DNA of 64,000 bases. It comes from Flavobacterium covae. Lineage in GTDB: Bacteria; Bacteroidota; Bacteroidia; Flavobacteriales; Flavobacteriaceae. How positions within the stretch are numbered: position 1 is the stretch's first letter; every line of letters starts with the position of its first letter. Made by a program: the position numbers and the translations under genes. Of this stretch, positions 10,113 to 18,522 are shown piece by piece. The stretch is from contig CP067379.1 of the NCBI GenBank assembly GCA_019565575.1, positions 1,054,001 through 1,118,000 on the forward strand. The letters run 5' to 3'. The notes beneath the pieces are model-generated. The model was given only the letters and a program-made list of their open reading frames with translations, was not told where the DNA came from and ran no database searches.

Positions 10113-10585
10113 ATGGGTACTAAAAATCAAATCAGTCTTGAAATACCACAAAATGTTTTAGACCAAGTACAAACTAAATTACAAGAATGCAAAACTTTAT
10201 TAGCACCTTTTTGCAAGGACTCACTGCAACGGAGCGAATGGAAATTTTTAAAATGGGTGACAAGACGGTGGCTACGGCACAAAAAGTAAAGTCGTACTTG
10301 CAAACTAATCCTGAATTTGCTCCTGCTTATATGGATCAAGCCGAATTTTTAAAAGACGAAGCGGTAGTAACACAACTATCTCCTTTAGCAAACATGGCAG
10401 AACAGTTAACGCGTGACCTTAACGACACCGTTATGTTAGCTGGTAGCGAAGCTATTTATAACACCTTACTGTATTACGGTCAGGTAAGAGAAGCGTATGC
10501 TAAAGGAATTCCTACGGCTAAACCTGTATATGAAGATTTAAGCCAGCGTTTTAGCAAACGACGTAAAGGAAATATGAGCCTTTAA
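10113..10585 (+). CDS. Conserved hypothetical protein (one frameshift)
   Basis: A protein of about 157 residues after joining two frames at a T run near 10208. The first 32 codons (MGTKNQISLEIPQNVLDQVQ...) continue directly into LQGLTATERMEIFKMGDKTV. The remainder is soluble and mostly helical (YMDQAEFLKDEAVVTQLSPL, LSQRFSKRRKG). I do not recognise the family. It has no signal peptide or membrane helix, and stands alone upstream of a long non-coding stretch. Codon use is ordinary and it looks like a real gene. Confidence 0.6.
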
Positions 10586-11008
10586 CGAACTAAAATAAGC
10601 AAAAAGCGTATTTATAGTCTTTTTAAGCAACTTTAACGAAGCTTTTAGTAATTCGGTACTAGTTGTAAGCGTCAGATGAATAGCTAAGAGGTATTAAAGA
10701 ATAGTTTTGAGCTCCCTATGAATACCTTTTGGGTTCAAAAAAATAGCTTTTAGCTACAATGGGATGTCTTTTAGGGGAAAAAGGGTAATTTCTTAAATTA
10801 ATAAGTAAAAGAGACAAATGGTAAGATTTTTAATAGCACTGATTCAATATATCGTCAATTTTATTTTGGAGTATTGCATCAAGTAAATGACTGAAATTAG
10901 TATTATATTTTTTATTGAAATTGCCATTGAATTTTATACATTCAAGAATTTCAAGTAAATAAAAATAGTAAGTAATTACTACTTTTGGATGGTTTTTCTC
11001 CTAAGTAA
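10586..11008. other. Non-coding or decayed stretch upstream of the peptide export locus
   Basis: About 420 bases with stops in all frames and no recognisable protein, RNA or repeat. It precedes the double-glycine peptide locus and may contain its promoter, but I see no clear TAnnTTTG box. Confidence 0.35.
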
Positions 11009-11115
11009 ATGAAAAACAAAAAAACTTTTTGGGTTTAAAAGTCTGTTACCAAAAAGGAAGTGAACCAACAGACTGTAAAAAAGCAGCCTTAGCATTTGTT
11101 TTGGACGACAACTAA
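11009..11115 (+). CDS. Possible small two-cysteine peptide (needs one frameshift)
   Basis: An ATG at 11009 starts MKNKKTF. If one T is added to the run near 11036, the frame continues as LGLKVCYQKGSEPTDCKKAA to a stop at 11115, giving about 35 residues with two Cys. It sits directly upstream of the double-glycine leader peptide. This is weak: it depends on an assumed indel and has no homologue I know. Confidence 0.2.
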
Positions 11116-11257
11116 GACTGCAATTAATAAAAAAACAAATTTAGAAAATTTAGGATTGATTGAATTAACACTAACTGAAAAGAGAAATACAGAAGGAGGG
11201 GTCTGGTCTTTAATAATTTTGGGTATGCTTTTGCTATCTTCTCAAGAAGCTAGATAA
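11096..11257 (+). CDS. Double-glycine leader peptide, bacteriocin-like precursor
   Basis: An open frame of about 45-53 codons. The core is NLENLGLIELTLTEKRNTEGG followed by VWSLIILGMLLLSSQEAR and a stop. The leader has the typical pattern of Bacteroidota GG-leader peptides (LxxLGLxELTxxEKxxxEGG, residues immediately before the GG cleavage site), and the short hydrophobic mature part is the exported peptide. No ATG lies in frame: a TTG at 11096 is the furthest possible start, and the natural start may have been lost or obscured by an indel in the A run at 11129-11135. It is followed by a strong hairpin, an ABC transporter pair and remains of HlyD and a PCAT-type exporter, as expected for such a peptide. 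Its activity is unknown. Confidence 0.55.
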   Translation: MFWTTTKTAINKKTNLENLGLIELTLTEKRNTEGGVWSLIILGMLLLSSQEAR

Positions 11258-11266
11258 TCTTTAAAA

Positions 11267-11308
11267 AAAGCGTAAGTCATTTATGATAAATATATAGACT
11301 TACGCTTT
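11267..11308 (+). terminator. Hairpin after the leader-peptide gene
   Basis: AAAGCGTAAGTC (11267-11278) pairs perfectly with GACTTACGCTTT (11297-11308) in a 12-bp stem with an 18-base loop, then AT-rich sequence. Its position between peptide gene and transporter genes suggests partial termination, giving more peptide than exporter. Confidence 0.6.
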
Positions 11309-11325
11309 AATATATTTTTAAAAAT

Positions 11326-12189
11326 ATGTTTTTGATAATTAAGTATATATATCTTAACAGGTTAAGAGGTTTTACAGGAAAAGGTAATTTTCTATCTATG
11401 ATGTTTGTGATATTATTATATTACTTTTCATTTTATTTAATATCTCTGAATTATGAGTCAATAGGGTATATAAGCAATTTTTACGCATTAGAAATAATTT
11501 TGATACATTTTAATAGAAAGGATCTATCGCTTTTAAAAAAAAGTGATAAATATATTAGAATAATTGTGTTAGAATATCTACTTCAAATTTTCCCAGCATT
11601 GTTTCTATTCATAATTAAAAAGGACGTTCTTAATGCGTGTTTTTTTATCAGTAATTTAGCTTTTGGTTTTTATATTAAAGGAATAAAGCGATTAACTTTT
11701 AAAGTTAATCCGTTTGTAAATTATGATCCTCTTTGGATTATAGTCTATAGAAAGTATTATCTACAGATCCCATTAATAGTTTTGTTTTTTATAATTTACA
11801 TTGCAAAAGAGAATAAAAATGACAATATGTTCATTTTCATAGTCTTATGTGTAGCTATCTTGTGTTGTTTGCCTAGTTTTAGTAGAGAAAATAAATTTGA
11901 TATTATGAGAAGTGAAAATATTGGGAAGTCGTATTTGATGACACAATTAAAATCATCTCTTATGAATACATTAATAATCATTTTCCCACTAATCTTATTC
12001 TCATTTATTTTGCAGATAAATTATATGAATATAATCGTTTTCTTGATTGTACCTCTTTTGGTAATTATCAGTGTTAACCTGAAATACAACTATTTTGAAA
12101 ACCTTTTTATGCAACAGATGATATTCGTATTAATATTATTATCGAGTTTTTACTCGATGGGGCTATCGTTTATTGTTATACCTTTTTAG
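11326..12189 (+). CDS. Polytopic membrane protein, probable ABC-2-type permease
   Basis: An intact 287-residue, very hydrophobic protein with about seven to eight predicted membrane helices, for example FLSMMFVILLYYFSFYLI, NMFIFIVLCVAILCCLPSF and MNIIVFLIVPLLVIISV. There is no recognisable catalytic motif. It lies 36 bases upstream of an ABC ATPase gene, so it is most simply the permease partner. In peptide-export loci of this kind, such ABC-2 pairs can provide immunity or auxiliary export; which applies here is inference. Codon use is more AT-rich than that of the trhO gene downstream, in keeping with an accessory locus. Confidence 0.6.
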   Translation: MFLIIKYIYLNRLRGFTGKGNFLSMMFVILLYYFSFYLISLNYESIGYISNFYALEIILIHFNRKDLSLLKKSDKYIRIIVLEYLLQIFPALFLFIIKKDVLNACFFISNLAFGFYIKGIKRLTFKVNPFVNYDPLWIIVYRKYYLQIPLIVLFFIIYIAKENKNDNMFIFIVLCVAILCCLPSFSRENKFDIMRSENIGKSYLMTQLKSSLMNTLIIIFPLILFSFILQINYMNIIVFLIVPLLVIISVNLKYNYFENLFMQQMIFVLILLSSFYSMGLSFIVIPF

Positions 12190-12225
12190 TTAGAAAATCT
12201 ACATATAATATAAAAATGATTCAGA

Positions 12226-12875
12226 ATGTTACTTGATATACATATAAGTGAAAAAACAATTGGAGTAAACAAAATAATAGATAATCTTAATTTAGTGATT
12301 AATTCAAATGGAATTTATGGAATTGTAGGAAAGAATGGAACAGGTAAGACCACACTTTTCAAGTGTATTTTAGGTATTGAATCCTACAGCGGACTTAATA
12401 ATTCATTCGAGAAAATGAATCTTAGGAATACTTGCTGGTGTCCGACCGAGACATACTTATACGAAGACTTGACAGTTAATGAATTTTATAGATTTTATGA
12501 TAAATTGATGAATATAAATCTAGAAGATGAACGAATATTGGTATTTAAAGATATTCCATTGGATATACAAATTAAAAATTTGTCCACAGGAATGAGAAAA
12601 AAATGTTTCTAAATGCTTTATTTCAAAAATCATATAAATATTATATATTAGATGAGCCTTTTAATGGGCTGGATCTTGAAGCCAATTTTATATTATGGAA
12701 TTACATAAAGAAAATTTCTGGAGATTCCCTAATATTAGTATCATCTCATATTTTAGATAGCTTGGTTAAAAATTGTGAAGCGATATTTGTTTTAAAAAAT
12801 GGGGGTGGAAAATATTTCAGTAGTAATCAGTTTAATCAAATTGAAGATTTCCTTTTTAAATCAATTAAGATATGA
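12226..12875 (+). CDS. ABC transporter ATP-binding protein (one frameshift)
   Basis: A short ABC ATPase of about 216 residues. Walker A is GIVGKNGTGKTTL (residues about 33-45), the Q-loop region is CWCPTETYLYEDLTV, the signature is LSTGMRKK and Walker B is YYILDEPFNGLDLE. The H-loop is VSSHILDSL. The frame breaks in the A run near 12600, immediately after the signature motif, and one extra A restores it. The stop overlaps the ATG of the following HlyD fragment (ATGA), and the gene follows the permease gene, so the three were one operon. Confidence 0.8.
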
Positions 12876-13345
12876 TTAGCCAAGAAGACCCTATACATAC
12901 TCAAAAAAACCTTATAGCATGCAATGCTACCCGAAGTAAATCATTATACCTAGTAGTACTGGTAGTTCTAGGAGCACTTCCTTTTATTTATGTCGATATT
13001 AGTAGCCAGAGCCGTGGTATTATTCGTAGTCAGCAGGATAAAGTACCTTTGCAAACAGTAGTGAGTGGAAAGATTATAAGTTGCTTACTAAAAATAATAA
13101 ACTGGTAAAAAAAGGAGATACCTTAGTACAAATAGCGCAAGATAATTTACAAACAGAAAAAGCCAGTACCTAAGCCACCGTTAACGATAACCAAATTTTA
13201 TTGAACGACTTGTAAAAAGCCGTATTGGAACAAGACAATTCTAGTAATGCATGAAGGTCAAGTAGTAGAGAAAGGAAATCATTTTGAACTTATAGAAAAT
13301 GGAGGTAAATATGCAGAGTTGTGGAGTAAGCAAAGTTTAGTTTAA
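12872..13345 (+). pseudogene. Remnant: HlyD-family adaptor N-terminus joined to ABC exporter C-terminus
   Basis: The first part encodes the N-terminus of a HlyD/membrane-fusion protein: a cytoplasmic start, one membrane helix (LYLVVLVVLGALPFIYVD), then SSQSRGIIRS and VPLQTVVSGKI. After a one-base A-run break near 13091 it continues NNKLVKKGDTLVQIAQDNL. Two in-frame TAA codons follow (about 13171 and 13213), so this part is truly decayed. From about 13238 the frame changes and reads ILVMHEGQVVEKGNHFELIE and ends YAELWSKQSLV, which is the extreme C-terminus of a peptidase-type (PCAT) ABC exporter. A deletion has removed the rest of both genes. HlyD plus PCAT is the known export pair for GG-leader peptides. 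Confidence 0.7.
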
Positions 13346-13383
13346 TTATCTTGAATTTTAATTTGAAATCATCTAAAAATCAA

Positions 13384-13391
13384 TAAATTTG
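13384..13391 (+). promoter_or_regulatory. Bacteroidota promoter for trhO (TAAATTTG)
   Basis: A TAnnTTTG -10 box with a TTG at 13363-13365, 18 bases upstream. It lies 65 bases before the trhO start. Confidence 0.55.
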
Positions 13392-13456
13392 CACCCGAAT
13401 TCTTCCATTTAGAATTCAAAAACATTTTGTAATATTTCTCACTTAACGTTTATAGC

Positions 13457-14826
13457 ATGCAACTGTATAACACATTAAGCGCAGAAGAAAGAGCGGAGTT
13501 GATTGACCAAGCGGGGAAACAACGTCTTACCATTTCTTTCTATCAATATGCGCACATCACTGACCCGCAACAATTCCGTAACGATTTATTTTTAGCTTGG
13601 GACAAACTAGAGGCTTTGGGACGCGTATATGTGGCGACCGAAGGAATTAATGCACAAATGAGTGTGCCAGCTGAAAATTTTGAAGCTTTCCGCGATACCT
13701 TAGAAGCTTATGATTTCATGAAAGGCATCCGTATCAACGTAGCTGTGGAGCATGATGACCATTCTTTTTAAAATTAACCGTTAAAGTACGTCACAAAATC
13801 GTTGCCGATGGATTAAATGACGCTACTTTTGATGTAACAAATAAAGGAGTGCATTTAGAAGCTGCAGCTTTTAATGCGATTTTAGACGACCCTAACACGA
13901 TAGTGGTAGATTTTAGAAATCACTACGAAAGTGAAGTAGGGCATTTCAAAGGAGCTATCACGCCTGATGTAGAAACTTTCCGCGAATCGTTGCCCATTAT
14001 TAATGAGCAATTACAAGAATTTAAAGAAGATAAAAACCTAGTAATGTATTGTACTGGGGGAATCCGTTGCGAAAAAGCATCAGCTTATTTCAAGCACCAA
14101 GGATTCAAAAATGTGTACCAATTAGAAGGTGGAATTATCAACTACGCACGTCAAATCAAAGAGCAAGGGTTAGAAAGCAAATTCATTGGTAAAAACTTCG
14201 TATTTGACCACCGTTTAGGAGAAAGAATTACTGACGATATTATTGCGCAATGCCACCAATGTGGAAAACCGTGTGACAATCATACAAATTGTGCTAACGA
14301 CGGTTGTCATTTATTATTTATTCAATGTGATGCCTGTGCTGAAAAAATGGAGTATTGTTGTTCCACCGAATGTTTAGAAACCACACATTTATCGTTGGAA
14401 GAACAAGTAAAACGTAGAAAAGGGATTAATGTAGGTAATAAAATTTTCAGAAAAGGAAAGTCGGATAGTTTAACCTTCAAAAAATCTGGAGTTTTAGAAG
14501 GCATTAGTCTAGCTAAAGCCACAGAAGAACTGCCGAAGCCTAAAACTTTACGCCAACGTATAGCTGTGAAAAAAGTGATGGTGGCAAAAGGAGAACATTA
14601 TTATTCTAAATCACAAGTAGGACAGTTTACAATAACAAATCATGAGTTGAAAGCTGGTGATAAAGTGATTATCCAAGGACCTACCACGGGAGAACAGCAT
14701 TTGATAGTTGATAAATTAGTTGTTAATGGTCAAGAAGGATTGCTAGCTCAAACGGGTGATAAAGTAACTTTTGTTGTGCCTTTTAAAATTCGTGCATCAG
14801 ATAAACTTTACAAAGTAACCAACTAA
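13457..14826 (+). CDS. trhO: tRNA U34 hydroxylase TrhO (rhodanese family) with extra C-terminal domain (one frameshift)
   Basis: TrhO (YceA) makes 5-hydroxyuridine at tRNA position 34 using oxygen. The N-terminal domain ([34 protein letters not shown]) is followed by a rhodanese domain with the active-site loop [12 protein letters not shown], then a Cys-rich zinc region ([19 protein letters not shown]). The frame breaks in a T run near 13768, and one added T joins DDHSF to [16 protein letters not shown]. The protein is about 456 residues, about 100 longer than the E. coli form. The extra C-terminal part (about 14570-14826; [12 protein letters not shown] and [13 protein letters not shown]) resembles the C-terminal barrel of the U32 protein encoded next (GDKILITGPSTG, PFRIRLSDKMYKI). 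A TAnnTTTG promoter lies upstream. Confidence 0.88.
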
Positions 14827-14895
14827 TTTTTGTAAGCTTACTTTTTTAATCTTTTAAAACACAGTAAGTTTTTGTTTTTTTTTGAATATTACTAA

Positions 14896-16137
14896 ATGAC
14901 TTCGACAGGAAAAATAGAATTAATGGCACCAGCAGGGAATTTTGAATCCCTGCAAGCCGCTTTAGATAATGGATGTGATTCCGTTTATTTTGGCGTAGAA
15001 CAACTTAATATGCGCGCTCGAGCAACAGTAAACTTTGTTTTGGAAGATTTACGGAAATTGCGCGTCGTTGTCAAGAAAAAAATGTAAGAACATATCTTAC
15101 ACTTAATACAATCATTTACGATCACGATTTATCCATTGTAAAAACCTTAGTATCAAAAGCTAAAGATGCTGGAATAACTGCCGTAATTGCTTCTGACCAA
15201 GCTGTAATTATGACGGCTAGAACTTTAGGAATGGAAGTGCACATTTCTACACAGTTAAATGTAACCAATATAGAAACGGTTAAGTTTTACGCCATGTTTG
15301 CAGATACTATTGTTCTTTCTCGGGAGTTGAGTTTGCGTCAAGTAAAAAAAATCACTGAACAGATTGAAAAAGAGCAAATCAAAGGACCTAGTGGGAATTT
15401 GGTAGAAATTGAGATTTTTGGTCACGGTGCATTATGTATGGCAGTTTCAGGGAAGTGTTATTTAAGTTTACATTCACACAATTCGTCGGCAAATCGTGGT
15501 GCCTGCAAGCAAAATTGTCGAAAAAAATATACAGTTATTGACCAAGAATCTGGATTTGAAATAGAAATAGATAATGAATACATGATGTCGCCTAAAGATT
15601 TATGTACTTTAGATTTCTTAGATCAAGTTATTGATTCCGGTATTAAAGTACTTAAATTAGAAGGTCGTGGGAGAGCTGCTGATTATGTTGCAACAGTAGT
15701 CCGCACTTATCGTGAGGCAATTGATGCTTACTACGAAAATACATTTTTAAAAGAGAAAGTAGCCGTGTGGATGGAAACTTTATCGACTGTTTACAATCGT
15801 GGATTTTGGAGTGGTTATTATTTAGGACAAAAACTTGGAGAATGGTCTGATAATCCGGGTTCTAGTGCGACTCAAAAGAAAGTATATGTAGGTAAAGGTA
15901 TGCATTATTTTCCCTAAATCTGGTGTGGCAGAATTTAAAATAGAAGCATACGATATAAAAAAAGGAGACAAGATTCTAATTACGGGACCAAGTACAGGTG
16001 CTCAAGAATTAATTTTACAAGATATGTTTGTGAATGATATTCAGGCAGAAAAAGCCACAAAAGGAGATAGCTGTACACTAAAAATTCCTTTTAGAATCCG
16101 ATTGTCTGATAAAATGTATAAAATTGTAGAAGCTTAA
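14896..16137 (+). CDS. trhP: U32-family tRNA hydroxylation protein, TrhP (YegQ) type (two frameshifts)
   Basis: A U32 'peptidase' family protein of about 413 residues. TrhP acts with prephenate-derived chemistry in oxygen-independent 5-hydroxylation of tRNA U34. The start KIELMAPAGNFESLQAALDN is diagnostic. EIFGHGALCMAVSGKCYLS and NRGACKQNCRKKY carry the Cys residues that likely bind an iron-sulfur cluster, and LEGRGRAADYVATVVRTYR is the conserved core. The frame breaks near 15055 (one C lost from the ccg of DLPEIARRC) and near 15912 (one extra C). The C-terminal barrel domain (15925-16137) is shared with trhO upstream. The next gene, a ferredoxin, starts one base inside its stop codon, so the two are coupled. 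Confidence 0.85.
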
Positions 16138-16367
16138 TGGTCATTATAACTTTACAACGTGATAAATGTATCGGATGTAATTATTGTGTCGAATTTGCAC
16201 CAGCACAATTTCAAATGTCGAAAAAAGATGGTAAATCAGTATTGATAAGATCAATAGATACCAAAGGCTTCCATACTTTAAAATCCCCAGATCATACAAT
16301 AGTTGAAAATTGTGAGTTGGCTGAAAAAGCATGCCCTGTACATATTATTTCAGTAAAAGAAACCTAA
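16137..16367 (+). CDS. Small [4Fe-4S]-type ferredoxin
   Basis: Intact 76-residue ferredoxin. The cluster ligands are visible as CIGCNYC near the N-terminus (residues about 11-17) and C-ELAEKA-CP towards the C-terminus, which is the single-cluster spacing. The start overlaps the stop of the U32 gene (TAATG). Given the shared transcript it may supply electrons to the U32 hydroxylase or support its cluster, which is inference. Followed by a terminator-like hairpin. Confidence 0.85.
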   Translation: MVIITLQRDKCIGCNYCVEFAPAQFQMSKKDGKSVLIRSIDTKGFHTLKSPDHTIVENCELAEKACPVHIISVKET

Positions 16368-16391
16368 ATTTTATATAAAAAATACTTATTT

Positions 16392-16430
16392 AAAACCCGT
16401 TACGTTTTTATGTATCGGGTTTTGGTTTTT
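16392..16430 (+). terminator. Terminator after the ferredoxin gene
   Basis: AAAACCCG (16392-16399) pairs with CGGGTTTT (16416-16423), followed by GGTTTTTTG. Confidence 0.6.
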
Positions 16431-16454
16431 TGAAAATAGTAAATTCAAAATATG

Positions 16455-16513
16455 TATCTTTACACACAAAACTAAATTGGCAGTAGTAGTCCGCCTTTGG
16501 CGAGACGACCAAT
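16455..16513 (+). promoter_or_regulatory. Promoter-like box and structured leader before the PSP1 gene
   Basis: A weak -10-like box (TATCTTTA, 16455-16462) is followed by a GC-richer leader. ATTGG at 16476-16480 pairs with CCAAT at 16509-16513, enclosing CGCC-TTT-GGCG at 16492-16502. This nested hairpin ends 15 bases before the PSP1 ATG and could be an mRNA control element. I know of no named family matching it. Confidence 0.4.
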
Positions 16514-16528
16514 ATATATTCAAATTTT

Positions 16529-18042
16529 ATGGCATGTACAAGTTGTTCAACCTCTACGGGCGGTGCGCCTAAGGGATGTAAAAATAATGGCACCTGTGGT
16601 ACGGATAGTTGTAATAAACTAACCGTTTTTGACTGGTTAGCCAACATGGCACTTCCAGGAGGACAAGATCCTTTTGATTGTGTAGAAGTTCGTTTTAAAA
16701 ATGGAAGAAAAGAATTTCTCAGAAATTCAGAAAAAATAAACCTTTCTATTGGTGATATAGTAGCTACAGAAGCCAATCCAGGACATGACGTTGGGATCGT
16801 TACTTTAACAGGAGAATTAGTTAAAGTTCAAATGAAGAAAAAAGGGATAGATTACACAGGAGAACTACCTAAAATTTATCGTAAAGCCTCACAAAAAGAT
16901 ATTGATATTTGGCAAGAAGCACGCAACAGAGAATCAGGAATTCAAGTACGTGCAAGGGAACTAGCTATTGCATTGAATCTCGAAATGAAAATATCAGATA
17001 TAGAGTTTCAAGGAGATGGGTCTAAAGCAACTTTTTATTACACAGCTAATGATCGTGTAGATTTTAGACAACTAATTAAAGATTATGCAGCGGAATTTAA
17101 AATCCGTATCGAAATGAAACAAGTGGGTTTTCGTCAAGAAGCCGCTCGTTTAGGAGGAGTAGGCTCTTGTGGACGCGAACTGTGTTGCTCTACTTGGTTA
17201 ACCGATTTCAGAAGTGTAAATACTTCCAGCAGCACGTTATCAACAACTTTCATTAAATCCTCAAAAATTAGCAGGTCAGTGCGGTAAACTAAAATGCTGC
17301 TTAAACTATGAGTTAGATACTTATATGGACGCTTTGAAGGATTTTCCAGATATGGAAACCAAATTACAAACGGATAGAGGAGAAGCTACTTGCCAAAAAA
17401 TTGATATATTTAAAGAGTTAATGTGGTTTGCTTATCCTGATAGTATGGCTATTTGGCACATGCTTAAGGTAAGTGAAGTCAAAGAAATTATTGACTTAAA
17501 TAAACAAGGAAAAAAAGTAGCTACGTTAGAAGATTTCGTTTACGAGGAAGAAAAAGAAACAGCTGAAAAAACATTTCAAAATGCCATGGGGCAAGACAGT
17601 CTAACTCGTTTTGATCAACCTAAAAAACGTAATAAAAATAACAGAAAGAAAAAAAAACGTTGTAGTTTCTAATGAAGTAGATACCGTTTCTAAACCTGAA
17701 AATAGAAAACCTAAAAACGAAAATCAGCATTCTAAGTCTGAAGGAGGACAACGTACACGTCCTGATGGACAAAAAATAAAACAAGAAAGTAATCGTTCAA
17801 AACCCGAAGGCGGAAAACCAAAAGTTGAAGGAAACAAACCAAAAGTTGAAGGAAACAAACCAAAAGTTGAAGGTAATAATCCAAGATCAGAAGGACAACC
17901 AAGGATACGTCTAGAACGCCAAGAATCTAAAAGAGAACAAGCAAATCCTGAAACTCACAAACCTAAAAACGAAAATAGAAAACCTAGACCCAAAAATAAT
18001 AGGTCAAAAAATAGAAATGATAAAAGAGATAATCAAAACTAA
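16529..18042 (+). CDS. PSP1/RicT-family protein with long basic C-terminal tail (two frameshifts)
   Basis: A protein of about 503 residues. After a Cys-rich N-terminus (MACTSCSTST, KGCKNNGTCGTDSC) comes the PSP1 domain: CVEVRFKNGRKEF, EANPGHDVGIVTLTGELV, RIEMKQVGFRQEAARLGG, VGSCGRELCCSTWL, then after a frameshift GQCGKLKCCLNYEL. The paired Cys clusters match RicT-like proteins that bind iron-sulfur clusters. The frame breaks at 17223-17229 (extra C within cttccag) and in an A run near 17650. The last 140 residues are a low-complexity Lys/Asn/Glu/Pro tail with three KPKVEGN-type repeats. The gene overlaps gldH by 26 bases. Its function in Bacteroidota is not established. Confidence 0.82.
17815..17877 (+). 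repeat. Three 21-bp tandem repeats encoding NKPKVEG units
   Basis: Three consecutive, nearly perfect copies of AAACCAAAAGTTGAAGGAAAC within the basic tail of the PSP1-family gene. The repeat length keeps the frame, so copy number can vary between strains without loss of function. Confidence 0.8.
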
Positions 18043-18520
18043 TTGGTACAGTTTCCTTTTAGGAATCACATTGGTATCTTGTGACAAATCACAAGTATTT
18101 GACCAATATAAAACCTTTGAAAATGGATGGCCTAAAAAAGAAGCGGTTCGTTTTGAATTTGAACAAAATGCTTCTCAAAAACCATTAAATTTGTTTATTA
18201 ATGTACGAAACAATGACGATTACGAGTTTAATAATCTATTTTTAATCGTAAAGTTAGAACAACCTAAAGGGAAAATATACATTGATACACTAGAATATCA
18301 AATGGCAAATCCAGATGGAAGTTTGATGGGACAAGGTTTCTCCGATGTAAAAGAGAGTAAATTATGGTATAAAGAAAACTATACATTCCCTAAAAAAGGA
18401 AAATATAAGGTAACCATTCAACAAGCAGTTCGTGAAAATGGAAAATTAAAAGGAATTGAGGTTTTAAATGGTGTTACCGAATTAGGTTTTAGAATAGAAT
18501 CAATAGAAGAAAATGAATAA
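18017..18520 (+). CDS. gldH: Gliding motility lipoprotein GldH
   Basis: Intact 167-residue lipoprotein. The signal peptide ends in a lipobox (LGITLVSC, lipidated Cys at about residue 22). The mature protein (VFDQYKTFENGWPKKEAVRF, NDDYEFNNLFLIVKLEQP) matches GldH, an outer-membrane-associated protein of the gliding and T9SS machinery in Flavobacteriia. It starts inside the 3' end of the PSP1 gene and ends two bases before the PBP1A ATG, the same order as in other flavobacteria. It implies a functional gliding/T9SS apparatus, in keeping with the T9SS cargo genes in this window. Confidence 0.9.
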   Translation: MIKEIIKTNWYSFLLGITLVSCDKSQVFDQYKTFENGWPKKEAVRFEFEQNASQKPLNLFINVRNNDDYEFNNLFLIVKLEQPKGKIYIDTLEYQMANPDGSLMGQGFSDVKESKLWYKENYTFPKKGKYKVTIQQAVRENGKLKGIEVLNGVTELGFRIESIEENE

Positions 18521-18522
18521 TT

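Noticed and set aside
10127..10339. Minus-strand open frame opposite the hypothetical gene at 10113
   Set aside because: The plus-strand frame joins cleanly across one homopolymer break and has protein-like composition; the minus frame does not.
11326..13345. Integrated phage or conjugative element around the peptide locus
   Set aside because: No integrase, capsid, portal or conjugation gene, and no attachment-site repeats were seen. The locus is better explained as a decayed peptide export operon.
16408..16776. Minus-strand open frame opposite the PSP1 gene
   Set aside because: It is a shadow of the PSP1 coding region and its leader, with no protein-like pattern of its own.
17815..17877. 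Short tandem repeats as a possible CRISPR array
   Set aside because: The 21-bp units are directly adjacent without spacers and encode in-frame NKPKVEG repeats of a protein tail. No cas gene is present in the window.
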